Of a stretch of 64,000 nt of DNA, positions 1 to 6,644 are shown in pieces. Location: positions 1-64,000 of the forward strand of contig NZ_PZJX01000026.1 in assembly GCF_003034915.1 (NCBI RefSeq), given 5' to 3'. The position numbers and the translations under genes were made by a program. Each line of letters opens with the position of its first letter. Positions within the stretch are counted from its first letter, which is position 1. Source of the stretch: Mesorhizobium helmanticense. GTDB taxonomy: Bacteria; Pseudomonadota; Alphaproteobacteria; Rhizobiales; Rhizobiaceae. The notes under the pieces are model-generated. The model worked only from the letters and a program-made list of their open reading frames with translations. It had not been told where the DNA came from and made no database searches.

Positions 1-1
1 G

Positions 2-637
2 ATCCGGTTGGCGGGTACGACCAGCGCGGTTGTCCGCGGCAACACATTCCGCATGCGAGAACTGGCGAGCAACCTTGAATATGCGTTTTCGTTCGCAGCC
101 GACGCCGATAGCGGCACGACCTACGATGGCGGCTCGCACAACATTGGCGACAACTCTTTCGAGTCCTGGTACCGCCACAGCATCAGCGGCACCAATGATG
201 CGCCGTCGCTTATTGGACCGGAACGGGTGCCAGCTTCTCTAGTGTCTAACGGCTTCAACGCATCCGACGTCTGCGCTACATCGCGTTATGAGTACGCGTC
301 GGACGACGAACCGCGAGTGCGAAAAGTAAGGCAAGGCGCATCGAACTACCGGCAAGCCGGGGCGGGATCCTTTGCCCCTGTCACGATAGATCTTACGTCG
401 CTTGGCACGCTTGCCGCGGGCGCTACTACGTCGTTGCAGACGTCGGCAGTTACCGGCCTTGTTGCTGCCGATAGCGTGATTCTGGAGCGACTGACGTCGG
501 CGCTATCCGGCAATCCCGATATCGCAATTAGCTTCCGTACGGCGGTCGGCGAGGTTCAGTATACGATCAAGAACAACGGCGCTTCGGGCTTTGACTTCAC
601 TGCCTCTGGCGGTCAGCAGATCCGGTTCCGGTTTTAG
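2..637 (+). CDS. C-terminal part of a phage tail/appendage-like protein (5' end cut off)
   Basis: The frame is open from the first complete codon, so the gene probably begins outside the window; the only start-like codon in view is a TTG at 8. About 210 residues are visible. The last 75 or so, from VTIDLTSLGTLAAGATTS to the end, have the threonine/serine/glycine-rich beta pattern seen at the end of many phage tail-fibre or structural proteins, finishing in GGQQIRFRF. That resemblance is pattern recognition, not a homology hit. It is followed by a row of tiny unknown genes and lies on the side of a tRNA-Ser where islands insert, which fits a prophage or island end. It could equally be an unrelated secreted protein. 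Confidence 0.55.
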   Translation: MRLAGTTSAVVRGNTFRMRELASNLEYAFSFAADADSGTTYDGGSHNIGDNSFESWYRHSISGTNDAPSLIGPERVPASLVSNGFNASDVCATSRYEYASDDEPRVRKVRQGASNYRQAGAGSFAPVTIDLTSLGTLAAGATTSLQTSAVTGLVAADSVILERLTSALSGNPDIAISFRTAVGEVQYTIKNNGASGFDFTASGGQQIRFRF

Positions 638-704
638 GACGACGCGCCATAATTAGGGCTGAATATATTCCTAGCATGCTCTCCTCATTCCAATGGAGGG
701 CAGG

Positions 705-941
705 ATGCCGCGTTACCATCGCCACGCCGAGATTTCGACCTATTACCTCGAGCGGGTTGAACGGCAGGCCTCGCTGCTGACGTTTGAGCTGCGGAGTGCG
801 CAGCTATCGCTAAAACCGTTTTGCGCGCATTGGGACGCGATTGACCAATTGCACCGGGATCTGAACAGGGCGCTCAACGTGTTGAACGGTCGGCCTGCTG
901 ATTATGAAAGGCCGCATGGGGCGCCGATGAGTGGCGGGTAG
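705..941 (+). CDS. Small hypothetical protein (78 aa)
   Basis: I do not recognise this protein. The start was set at ATG 705 because GGAGGG at 695-700 lies 5 nt upstream; the earlier in-frame ATG at 693 overlaps that site and has none of its own. The product begins MPRYHRHAEIS and is mostly predicted helix, with regularly spaced leucines and charged residues (about residues 10-65) and no signal peptide or membrane segment. It sits in the block of small genes between the tail-like protein and the tRNA-Ser, which suggests island cargo or a phage-type accessory gene. The good ribosome site and helix-like composition argue for a real gene. Confidence 0.5.
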   Translation: MPRYHRHAEISTYYLERVERQASLLTFELRSAQLSLKPFCAHWDAIDQLHRDLNRALNVLNGRPADYERPHGAPMSGG

Positions 942-1043
942 TAGTCACTCGGTCGTGTCGAACGAGGTTAAAAAAGTCTGAAGAAAATCCAACATCTCGC
1001 AGCGTTTTAGTGTAATCAGTATTCCGGGGTTGGGGATTGGGGA

Positions 1044-1295
1044 ATGCCAAAGTACTTTGTCGAAGAAATAGATGGCAGCACTGTTTGCACGTCTCGTGAC
1101 ATTATAGCGCCGTCGCCATTTAGAGCCGCTACCAAATCAACTGGCCGCTTGGTGACGATATGGTCAGGCGAATTTTCTAGCGTGCGCGTCACTGAAGTCG
1201 GGATGGCTGATCGATCGTTCAGCTACGCTTATCGTGACGTTTCGGCTCCGAAGTCCTTGGTAGGAAATCTAATACGCTTCCCTACGGCTGGATAG
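1044..1295 (+). CDS. Small hypothetical protein (83 aa)
   Basis: Unrecognised. The ATG at 1044 follows a G-rich stretch (TTGGGGATTGGGGA) that can act as a ribosome site. The product starts MPKYFVEEIDGST and alternates beta-prone hydrophobic stretches with polar turns; there is no signal peptide or transmembrane helix. The region before it is visibly AT-richer than the core genes to the right of the tRNA. A minus-strand frame overlapping its 3' end (1229-1492) lacks a ribosome site and was not called. Expression is not certain. Confidence 0.45.
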   Translation: MPKYFVEEIDGSTVCTSRDIIAPSPFRAATKSTGRLVTIWSGEFSSVRVTEVGMADRSFSYAYRDVSAPKSLVGNLIRFPTAG

Positions 1296-1352
1296 CGCCA
1301 GCGGAACCATTCTTTGGCGCACCCGTTGCGTTCGCGGAAGGGACATCCACTC

Positions 1353-1523
1353 ATGGTTGACAATGTAGGCAAGGCGCCGGAAACAGCGACCGGCCTTGCC
1401 ATGCGCCGTCTGGTCAGCGAAACCGGCATCACCGAAGCACAGGCTCGCGAGCTTATCGGCTTTCTTGGGCCGTACAACTGGTCCTCGCTCATGCGAGAAG
1501 CCCGAATGCTGAAGAAGCCCTAG
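1353..1523 (+). CDS. Small helical protein, DUF3606-like motif (56 aa)
   Basis: The start is ATG 1353, with GGAAGG at 1336-1341 upstream. The product contains SETGITEAQARELIGFLG followed by a second short helix with WSSLMREARML. The phrase 'GITEAQARELI' resembles the helix of rhizobial DUF3606-type small proteins, where a glycine, threonine and alanine-rich segment precedes an RELI helix. I treat this as a weak family suggestion only. It is tandem with the two preceding small plus-strand genes and shares their unknown role. Confidence 0.5.
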   Translation: MVDNVGKAPETATGLAMRRLVSETGITEAQARELIGFLGPYNWSSLMREARMLKKP

Positions 1524-1571
1524 AGCCGCGCGATCTTATCGAGATGCAGGCGTAGGCGCTGGCCTTCGTCC

Positions 1572-1742
1572 CTATGGCTGGCAGCGCCCCACAGGACGTG
1601 TGACGGGCAACACATCCACTATCAACTTCGCCGGGGCGTCTATGCCTTTAGCCGCCTTGTGCAGCGCAATTGTCGCGGCTGCTAGGTGATCTTCTCGCGT
1701 GCCGTTGTCATTGGCGAGATCAGCGGGAACTGGCGGCTTCAT
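1572..1742 (-). CDS. Small hypothetical protein (56 aa)
   Basis: Minus-strand frame whose best ATG is at 1742 (MKPPVPADLANDNG). It overlaps the end of the upstream minus-strand gene by 23 bp. The ribosome site is weak. The LANDNG stretch and the following alanine-rich helix (HLAAATIALHKAAKG) look like genuine small-protein sequence rather than a GC-rich shadow frame, but I recognise no family. A longer frame extends to 1820 with alternative starts at 1769 and 1820. Confidence 0.35.
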   Translation of the reverse strand: MKPPVPADLANDNGTREDHLAAATIALHKAAKGIDAPAKLIVDVLPVTRPVGRCQP

Positions 1743-1962
1743 CGGCCGAGTATGCGCCCAATCTAGCATTCTGGCTACGTCGCACGATCCATTCCACCAA
1801 GTCAGGATCGACCGTCTCAACCCCGGTAAGATCGCGGATCATCTGCGCCGCGTATTCGCGCCACTCATCCTCGGGAATATTATCTTCAAAGACGGAATTT
1901 TTGAAGGCACTGCGCAGTACGTCGCAATCGAAAGCCGATATCGAAACAGCCAGCTTGTCCAT
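1720..1962 (-). CDS. Small hypothetical protein (80 aa)
   Basis: The start was chosen at 1962 (MDKLAVSISAFD) because the antisense strand reads GGGAGGT about 6 nt before that ATG, the clearest ribosome site in this block; the open frame continues back to 2049 without another good start. The product is acidic, with VFEDNIPEDEWREYAAQM and VDPDLVEWIVRRSQ segments typical of a compact helical protein. Unrecognised. Probably co-transcribed with the overlapping downstream frame at 1572-1742. Confidence 0.5.
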   Translation of the reverse strand: MDKLAVSISAFDCDVLRSAFKNSVFEDNIPEDEWREYAAQMIRDLTGVETVDPDLVEWIVRRSQNARLGAYSADEAASSR

Positions 1963-2111
1963 GGTGCAACCTCCCATCCAAGGGCCGGAAACAAAATGGT
2001 GATTGAGAATGATAATTCCGTCCTGTGGCAAATTCAATATAGGGATCAACGCCCAAAAAATGGGTCAGGCGCGGCTGAAAGAGATCGGCAAGACCGGCCA
2101 GATCGAGGAAA

Positions 2112-2345
2112 TTATCCCGAAGGTGAAGCGCTAGTGCCCATCCCGGCTATGCGGACAGTGAGAGCGTCCAACCCGTTGTCGTAAATTCGGCTCAGGACGC
2201 CTTTGGCAGCCTCTGCTCGCTGTGGTGTGCAACGGAGGAGATCACCTCCTCCTAGCCTAGCCGGCTGGTTAGCTATGCGGTCCCAAACTCCCCACGTTCC
2301 GCCAGCCTCAATATGACAGTAAAATCTGTGTTGGTGATTTTCCAT
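2112..2345 (-). CDS. Small hypothetical protein (77 aa)
   Basis: The frame is open to a GTG at 2387, but the ATG at 2345 (MENHQHRFYCHIEAGG) is a more natural start. The sequence shows a beta-type N-terminus with aromatic residues, a GGTWGVWDR stretch, then an amphipathic helix with QRAEAAKGVLSRIYDNGLDA. I recognise the general look of short rhizobial island proteins but no named family. It lies just downstream of the XRE regulator on the same strand and may share its transcript. Confidence 0.45.
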   Translation of the reverse strand: MENHQHRFYCHIEAGGTWGVWDRIANQPARLGGGDLLRCTPQRAEAAKGVLSRIYDNGLDALTVRIAGMGTSASPSG

Positions 2346-2396
2346 AATGAGGAACTCGCCAACCGCGATTCCGCTGCACGGTATCACGGGAGGTAG

Positions 2397-2660
2397 TTAA
2401 CCGGCCTGCCGCAGCCTCACACCTGGCCCGCCGTCGACCGTCTCGCCATCGGCAAGGAATGATATCCCGGCTGACTCCAATGCCTGCCTGACTGCGATAA
2501 CGTTGTTCACATAGCCAGACGCATGACCTGTCGACGCTTCCATTCTCCGAAGTGTAGGGGCTGAGATGCTAGCCTGCTCGGCAAGCTCTGTCTGACTCAG
2601 ACCAAGCAGTGCCCTTGCCGCTGCTATCTGCCTACCGGTAAGTTGATTAATATCGTGCAT
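2397..2660 (-). CDS. XRE-family helix-turn-helix repressor (87 aa)
   Basis: DNA-binding regulator. After MHDINQLTGRQ it has the classic Cro/CI-type fold: ARALLGLSQTELAEQASIS, then the recognition helix APTLRRMEAS, occupying about residues 10-65. The tail (VIAVRQALESAGISFLAD) is common in small HTH_3 proteins of islands and plasmids. The start is ATG 2660; the longer open frame to 2786 runs through promoter-like DNA. A direct repeat overlaps the start codon region and a strong -35/-10 pair lies just upstream, so autoregulation is likely. It stands back to back with the 2759 gene, and together they resemble the switch region of a mobile element. Confidence 0.85.
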   Translation of the reverse strand: MHDINQLTGRQIAAARALLGLSQTELAEQASISAPTLRRMEASTGHASGYVNNVIAVRQALESAGISFLADGETVDGGPGVRLRQAG

Positions 2661-2696
2661 GTTGATTAATATCGCTTGACTCTGTTCGGTTGTCAA
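2642..2696 (-). promoter_or_regulatory. Promoter and putative operator repeats of the XRE gene
   Basis: On the minus strand TTGACA (2691-2696) is separated by 17 bp from GATATT (2668-2673), a sigma-70-like pair. The 14-bp sequence CGATATTAATCAAC occurs twice, at 2661-2674 and 2642-2655, with a 19-bp period; the upstream copy covers the -10 and the downstream copy lies inside the first codons. Only 7 nt separate the -10 from the ATG at 2660 and no Shine-Dalgarno is visible, so the transcript is probably leaderless. Binding by the XRE product is an inference. Confidence 0.55.
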
Positions 2697-2758
2697 CGCA
2701 CGGTATGCACGTGATCGAATCCGATCAAGGCAGCAACACCAAAAGGGGGTAAGCCAAA

Positions 2759-3031
2759 ATGGATGTATCCACAGTATCGAAGGCACGACCGACGTTTAGG
2801 AAAGGTGATTTTGTATGGTCGGATAAGATTGCGGAGAAGAGCAAACACGGCCTTGGCTTTGGGCACATTGTTCACGTCGATCGAAGGTACACCCTTGTCC
2901 AGCCCCAAACAGTCGGCTCTCACGTTCTGGTGCTGCATAAGAAGGATATGCGGCCGGCCGAGGTGCGGACCCATTTCGGACACACCAAAAAAGTCTGCCG
3001 AAACGTGATCGACGGCTACATCCCCGCCTGA
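2759..3031 (+). CDS. Hypothetical protein (90 aa)
   Basis: ATG 2759 is preceded by AAGGGGG about 10 nt upstream, a good ribosome site. The product begins MDVSTVSKARPTF and has KGDFVWSDKIAEKSKHGLG and HIVHVDRRYTLVQPQ segments, which look like a small beta-barrel with many basic residues, possibly nucleic-acid binding. I recognise no family. It is divergent from the XRE gene across a 98-bp gap and ends just before a rho-independent terminator, so it is a single-gene transcript that the XRE protein may control. Confidence 0.6.
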   Translation: MDVSTVSKARPTFRKGDFVWSDKIAEKSKHGLGFGHIVHVDRRYTLVQPQTVGSHVLVLHKKDMRPAEVRTHFGHTKKVCRNVIDGYIPA

Positions 3032-3056
3032 TCGCACAGCACCGCAAAACGACAAG

Positions 3057-3079
3057 AGCCCGCCTCGCGCGGGCTTTAT
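3057..3079 (+). terminator. Rho-independent terminator
   Basis: AGCCCGC (3057-3063) pairs perfectly with GCGGGCT (3069-3075) around a 5-nt loop and is followed by TTAT. It lies 26 nt after the stop of the 2759 gene. Confidence 0.75.
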
Positions 3080-3134
3080 CTTGGTTATGGCAACAGGATA
3101 ATTCGGCCAAAAAACTCAATGAATTCAAGCATGA

Positions 3135-3224
3135 TGGCGGAGAGAGCGGGATTCGAACCCGCGTTACGGTCTCCCGTAAACACACTTTCCAGGCGTGCGC
3201 CTTCAACCACTCGGCCACCTCTCC
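3135..3224 (-). tRNA. tRNA-Ser (anticodon GGA)
   Basis: On the minus strand the sequence runs from GGAGAGG (ending at 3224) through a D-loop GGCCGAGTGGTTGAAGGC and an anticodon loop CTGGAAA, giving anticodon GGA. A long class II variable arm (ACGGGAGACCGT) follows, then the T-arm GCGGGTTCGAATCCCGC and a CCTCTCC-pairing 3' strand with an encoded CCA at 3135-3137. The acceptor strands pair. Length 90 nt is normal for a serine tRNA. Its 3' end points at the block of small unknown genes, the usual geometry for integration of phages and islands. Confidence 0.97.
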
Positions 3225-3629
3225 GTCTTGGCATGTCGCACCGGCCGGTTTCGCCGCGCGGGTTGGGGGACATGCAACTCCCCTTGAAATCCGGCCCGGA
3301 ATGTCCGCACCGCGGGCGCCGTCAACCAGCGGCGTGCCCTTGGCGCCCAAGCCGTCAAAGCAACAGGCGCGGGGCTCATCTAGTCGATCCGGCGTCGAAT
3401 GCCAAGCCATAACGGCGCTCTATTCGCTTTGCCGGGCAAAGGTGGTTTTGCCGCGCTGCCGAGGTCGCGCCCGCGATGTGTCGCTCCATGAACGCTGATT
3501 GACCAGAAGCTTCAATTTCGCGTGTCGCGATTGCGAACAAGGGGCGCGCGCACTATCTCTTAGCCCGAAACAGACAAATCTGGCCGAAACAGACAAGTCT
3601 GGCAAAGTCCCTGGGGAGGGAAGGTCTGG
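3225..3629. other. Intergenic stretch without a convincing gene
   Basis: About 400 bp between the tRNA-Ser and the next gene. Open frames here (for example 3301-3498) lack ribosome sites and have shadow-like arginine/proline composition. The only structure I see is a tandem 19-bp repeat near its right end. The promoter of the tRNA must lie in the first part, but I could not pick out a convincing -35/-10 pair. Confidence 0.5.
3565..3602. repeat. Tandem 19-bp repeat, two copies
   Basis: CCGAAACAGACAAATCTGG (3565-3583) is followed directly by the same 19 bp with one change (3584-3602). Copy two contains AGAC-AA-GTCT, an inverted repeat, so this could be a binding site ahead of the 3630 gene. 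It lies 27 bp upstream of that start codon. Confidence 0.6.
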
Positions 3630-3953
3630 ATGCTGCGCTTTCTTTTCCGTCTCGCGGCGATGGCGGCGCTTTCGGTTTCCGTCATCATGGCAGTGCTCGA
3701 CACGACACGGTCGGTGGCGGCCTCCGCGCTGGTGCTGACCCCGCTCAATACCAGCTGGCTCGCCGTCTCGCCCGATACGCGAAGCGCCTTCGAAAGCTTC
3801 GTCCGCGACAAGGCCGGGTCGCTGCTGTGGGACGGCGTCATCGCCTTTGTGCTCAACCAGCCAGGTTTTGCGGTGTTCGCGGTGCTTGCGCTCATTCTCT
3901 ACATGATCGGCTACAGGCGGGAGCGGCCGAATGGGCGGTTTGCCCCGACATGA
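3630..3953 (+). CDS. Small membrane protein of unknown function (107 aa)
   Basis: The start ATG 3630 follows GGAGGGAAGG. The product has a hydrophobic N-terminus (MLRFLFRLAAMAALSVSVIM) that is a signal anchor, a periplasmic-type stretch with SPDTRSAFESFVRDKAGSLLW in the middle, and a second membrane helix (FAVFAVLALILYMIGY) before a short basic tail. Two helices with both ends inside is the simplest topology. I recognise it as a rhizobial hypothetical protein type but know no function. It is immediately upstream of msrA, linked through a 23-codon frame, which suggests one transcript. Confidence 0.75.
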   Translation: MLRFLFRLAAMAALSVSVIMAVLDTTRSVAASALVLTPLNTSWLAVSPDTRSAFESFVRDKAGSLLWDGVIAFVLNQPGFAVFAVLALILYMIGYRRERPNGRFAPT

Positions 3954-4021
3954 ACGTTGATGACCTTCTGGCGTCCCTAAACGAAGAGAAATCCCAAATC
4001 AGAGAAAGGGAGACTGCTTAA
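3950..4021 (+). CDS. Possible 23-aa microprotein coupling to msrA
   Basis: A 24-codon frame begins at ATG 3950, overlapping the stop of the preceding membrane-protein gene (ATGA), and ends in TAA at 4019-4021, which overlaps the ATG of msrA (TAATG). The peptide begins [14 protein letters not shown] and is a charged helix. The double overlap is what one expects of translational coupling or a leader peptide; AAGGGAGA inside it is the ribosome site for msrA. Whether the peptide itself matters is unknown. Confidence 0.4.
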   Translation: MNVDDLLASLNEEKSQIRERETA

Positions 4022-4686
4022 TGTTTTTTCTCAGCGACGTGCTGAACAAGAAGCTCAATCTGCCGAAGGCTGCCGAAGCGTTGCCGGGTCGCGCCAAGGC
4101 GATCCCGACGGCATCCAGGCACTTTGTCTCGAAAAGGCCGCTCAAGGGGCCTTATCCCGAGGGGCTGGAGACGGCGCTGTTCGGGCTGGGCTGCTTCTGG
4201 GGCGCCGAGCGCCTGTTCTGGCAGGTCGAGGGCGTATGGGTCACGGCGGTCGGCTATGCCGGCGGCGTCACCCCCAACCCCAGCTATCAGGAAACCTGCA
4301 CCGGCCTCACCGGCCATGCCGAAGTCGTGCTGGTCGTTTACGACCCGAAGATCGTTTCCTATGCGGAACTGCTGAAGCTGTTCTGGGAGAGCCATGACCC
4401 GACGCAAGGCATGCGCCAGGGCAACGATGTAGGCACCACCTATCGTTCGGCGATCTACACTTTTGGCGACGCGCAATACCAGGCGGCGATCGCCTCGCGC
4501 GACGCCTACGAGGCTTCGCTGCATGGCGCAAATCACGGCAAGATCACCACCGAGATTGCGGCAGCACCCGAATTCTACTTCGCCGAGGAAGACCATCAGC
4601 AATATCTGGCGAAGAACCCCTATGGTTATTGCAATCTGCAAGGCACCGGCGTCGCCTGCGCCATTCCGGCTTCCGTCTCCGCCTGA
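4021..4686 (+). CDS. msrA: Peptide methionine sulfoxide reductase MsrA
   Basis: Reduces the S-epimer of methionine sulfoxide in proteins, using thioredoxin. The hallmark [13 protein letters not shown] puts the catalytic cysteine at residue 58; GYAGG and the HAEVV-type segment follow, and the C-terminus carries [14 protein letters not shown] with the two recycling cysteines. At 221 residues it is the long form with an N-terminal extension of about 45 residues, common in alphaproteobacteria. No signal peptide, so cytoplasmic. ATG 4021 follows AAGGGAGA and overlaps the stop of a 23-codon frame. An antisense frame of 649 codons across this gene and the next is a codon-bias shadow. Confidence 0.97.
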   Translation: MFFLSDVLNKKLNLPKAAEALPGRAKAIPTASRHFVSKRPLKGPYPEGLETALFGLGCFWGAERLFWQVEGVWVTAVGYAGGVTPNPSYQETCTGLTGHAEVVLVVYDPKIVSYAELLKLFWESHDPTQGMRQGNDVGTTYRSAIYTFGDAQYQAAIASRDAYEASLHGANHGKITTEIAAAPEFYFAEEDHQQYLAKNPYGYCNLQGTGVACAIPASVSA

Positions 4687-4710
4687 GTTGACGAGCAAAC
4701 TTTTGCTTGG

Positions 4711-4841
4711 ATGCATGTCGTTATCCCAAAACCGCAGCGCAGTTTTGGGATAACGACATGCATTTGGTGAAACGAACAAGCGGTGGCGCCGATGCGCGGC
4801 GCCACGCTTTTCCAAAAGGTCAAAATTCCACGTGAATTTTG
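4711..4841. repeat. Mosaic palindromic element (three hairpins)
   Basis: Three hairpins follow each other between msrA and the BMP gene. The first is a perfect 22-bp inverted repeat (4711-4732 with 4742-4763, 9-nt loop) built on ATGCATGTCGTTATCCC. The second pairs AAGC-GTGGCGCCG with CGGCGCCAC-GCTT (4778-4809). The third pairs CAAAATTC with GAATTTTG (4821-4828 with 4834-4841). This modular layout resembles the rhizobial intergenic mosaic element class. It may act as a terminator for msrA or alter RNA stability. Confidence 0.85.
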
Positions 4842-4968
4842 TTTCGGGCCGTGCCAGATTGGCCCCAAGCGGGAGGAAGACACTCCTGCCTGATGCCGCA
4901 TGCGTGCCGGAGAACCGGGCAGGCAGACGGTGCGTAACGGAAAAAATAACCGACAGGGTGTGGATCAC

Positions 4969-5958
4969 ATGAAACGTATCGTTCTCGGCCTCCTGGCCGC
5001 AGCTGCAATGGTTCTTCCGGCCTTCGCCGCGGACATCCAGCCCGCGATTCTCTATGATCTGGGCGGCAAGTTCGACAAGTCGTTCAACGAAGCGTCCTAC
5101 AATGGCGCCGAAAAGTTCAAGACCGAGACCGGCATCCCCTATGTGGAATTCGAGGTCTCCAACGCCACCCAGCGCGAGCAGGCGCTGCGCCGCTTCGCCG
5201 AGGATGGCCGCAATCCGATCGTCATGGCGGGCTTTTCCTGGTCGGATGCGCTGGACAAGATCGCCACCGAGTTTCCCGACACCAAATTCGCCATCATCGA
5301 CATGGTCGTCGACAAGCCCAATGTCCGCTCCCTCGTCTACAAGGAGCAGGAAGGGTCCTACCTCGTCGGCGTGATGGCGGCGATGGCCTCCAAGTCGAAG
5401 AAGGTTGGCTTCATCGGCGGCATGGACATTCCGCTGATCCGCAGGTTCGGCTGCGGCTTTGTCGGCGGCGCCAAGGCGGCCGGTGCTACCGAAGTCCTCC
5501 AGAACATGACCGGCGACACGCCGGCGGCATGGAACGATCCGGCCAAGGGCGGCGAAATCGCCAAGACGCAGATCGACCAGGGTGCCGACGTGGTCTATGC
5601 GGCAGCGGGCGGCACCGGTGTCGGCGTGCTGCAGGCAGCGGCAGACGCCGGCAAGCTCGGCATCGGCGTCGATTCCAACCAGAACGGCCTGCAGCCGGGC
5701 AAGGTGCTGACCTCGATGGTCAAGCGCGTCGACGTTGCCGTCTACAACACCTTCATGGACGCCAAGAACGACAAGTTCACCGCCGGCATCAACGATCTCG
5801 GCCTCAAGGAAGGCGGCGTCGACTACGCCATGGACGACAACAACAAGGCGCTGGTCGACGACGCGATGAAGGCAGCGGTCGAGAAGGCCAAGGCCGACAT
5901 CATCGCCGGCACCGTCAAAGTGCACGACTACATGTCGGACAACGCCTGCCCCTATTGA
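4969..5958 (+). CDS. BMP-family ABC transporter substrate-binding protein (nucleoside uptake)
   Basis: Periplasmic binding protein, 329 aa, for import of nucleosides or related purines. The start at 4969 gives a clean signal peptide (MKRIVLGLLAAAAMVLPAFA-A). There is no lipobox cysteine, so it is soluble rather than a lipoprotein. Family features are the FDKSFNEASYNGAEKF segment near the N-terminus, DTKFAIIDMV, GFIGGMDIPLIRRFGCGF, and GVDSNQNGLQPG in the C-terminal lobe. The ATPase and permeases for it begin 690 bp downstream, after a terminator and two minus-strand genes, so expression is partly separate. Neighbouring cdd, purine phosphorylase and deoA genes point to nucleosides as substrate. 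Confidence 0.92.
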   Translation: MKRIVLGLLAAAAMVLPAFAADIQPAILYDLGGKFDKSFNEASYNGAEKFKTETGIPYVEFEVSNATQREQALRRFAEDGRNPIVMAGFSWSDALDKIATEFPDTKFAIIDMVVDKPNVRSLVYKEQEGSYLVGVMAAMASKSKKVGFIGGMDIPLIRRFGCGFVGGAKAAGATEVLQNMTGDTPAAWNDPAKGGEIAKTQIDQGADVVYAAAGGTGVGVLQAAADAGKLGIGVDSNQNGLQPGKVLTSMVKRVDVAVYNTFMDAKNDKFTAGINDLGLKEGGVDYAMDDNNKALVDDAMKAAVEKAKADIIAGTVKVHDYMSDNACPY

Positions 5959-5984
5959 TCGCGCCACTGCAGATATGATCGAAG

Positions 5985-6010
5985 CCGCCGGGTGAAAACC
6001 CGGCGGTTTT
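5985..6010 (+). terminator. Rho-independent terminator after the BMP gene
   Basis: CCGCCGGGT (5985-5993) pairs perfectly with ACCCGGCGG (5998-6006) around a GAAA loop, then TTTT. It lies 26 nt after the BMP stop and also sits at the end of the opposing slyX transcript. Confidence 0.85.
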
Positions 6011-6042
6011 GCTTTATGGCAGCCTTCGAATATTGCTGCCTG

Positions 6043-6234
6043 TCAGGGCAGTGCCTCCGACCATACCCCCGCCAGATAGCCCAGCGCCAAGGCTGCAATC
6101 AGCCCCATGGCGACGACAAATCCACGCCGGCCGCCGAGTGCATGCAGGCCGATGCCATGGGGCGGCTGCCGCAAGCTGTCGATCGGCGGCGGTTTTGCCT
6201 TGTCGTGGGCGATGCGGCCGTTTTCGTCGGTCAT
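6043..6234 (-). CDS. Small single-helix membrane protein (63 aa)
   Basis: A short polar N-terminus with a proline-rich KAKPPPIDSLRQ stretch is followed by one hydrophobic helix (FVVAMGLIAALALGYLAGVW) and a few C-terminal residues, so it is probably an inner-membrane anchor with a cytoplasmic N-terminus. It begins 17 bp after the slyX stop on the same strand and ends opposite the BMP terminator. No known function. Confidence 0.6.
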   Translation of the reverse strand: MTDENGRIAHDKAKPPPIDSLRQPPHGIGLHALGGRRGFVVAMGLIAALALGYLAGVWSEALP

Positions 6235-6250
6235 GGCCGTTGTTGCCCCT

Positions 6251-6460
6251 CTACCAATGCGGCGGCTTGGTCACCGGCACGTCGGGGGCAGCCTGTTCCT
6301 CAAGCGCCAGGAAGCGGTTGGTCAACGCATCGAGTTTGCGCTGCATGCGCTCAATCACCTTCCATTGCTCGGCGATCTGGCCGGACAGTTCCTCGATGGT
6401 CTTCTCTTGCTCGGCGGCGCGGATTTCCAGCGTCGTCAGCCGGTCGGCGGGCATGATCAT
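6251..6460 (-). CDS. slyX: SlyX family protein
   Basis: A 69-residue coiled-coil protein: RLTTLEIRAAEQEKTIEELS and QIAEQWKVIERMQRKLDAL have heptad spacing, and the end TKPPHW matches the usual PPHY-type C-terminus of the family. The start ATG 6460 is preceded by GAGG about 9 nt upstream. The molecular role of SlyX proteins is not established. It forms a two-gene unit with the downstream membrane protein and interrupts the plus-strand nucleoside transport locus. Confidence 0.88.
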   Translation of the reverse strand: MIMPADRLTTLEIRAAEQEKTIEELSGQIAEQWKVIERMQRKLDALTNRFLALEEQAAPDVPVTKPPHW

Positions 6461-6644
6461 GTGAAAATCCTCAGGGTCTTGTGCCGTGCTACATTAGCGA
6501 ATGTGAAGGCCGTGGCCACGTTCGAAATTGACAAGCGCGCAGGGATTTGTCGAGAGTGGTGCCGTTCCGGCCAATTGGCACGGGCGGGGCGTCATGCTAG
6601 GCGTTTTGACCAAGCGATAAAAAAATAACAGTGGGACTGGCTGC

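Noticed and set aside
1229..1492. 87-codon minus-strand frame overlapping two small plus-strand genes
   Set aside because: No ribosome site and Arg/Pro-rich; the plus-strand genes are better supported.
3119..3498. Plus-strand frames over the tRNA-Ser and the following gap
   Set aside because: They overlap the tRNA or have no start signal, and are Arg/Pro-rich.
3565..3602. CRISPR-like repeat
   Set aside because: Only two copies in direct contact with no spacers, so not an array.
4018..5967. 649-codon antisense frame across msrA and the BMP gene
   Set aside because: A GC-rich codon-position shadow; both sense genes are certain, and the antisense product is low-complexity with no family.
6461..6644. 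Purine riboswitch before the nucleoside ATPase
   Set aside because: I could not find the conserved purine aptamer core or a matching terminator; only an AT-rich run and short palindromes.
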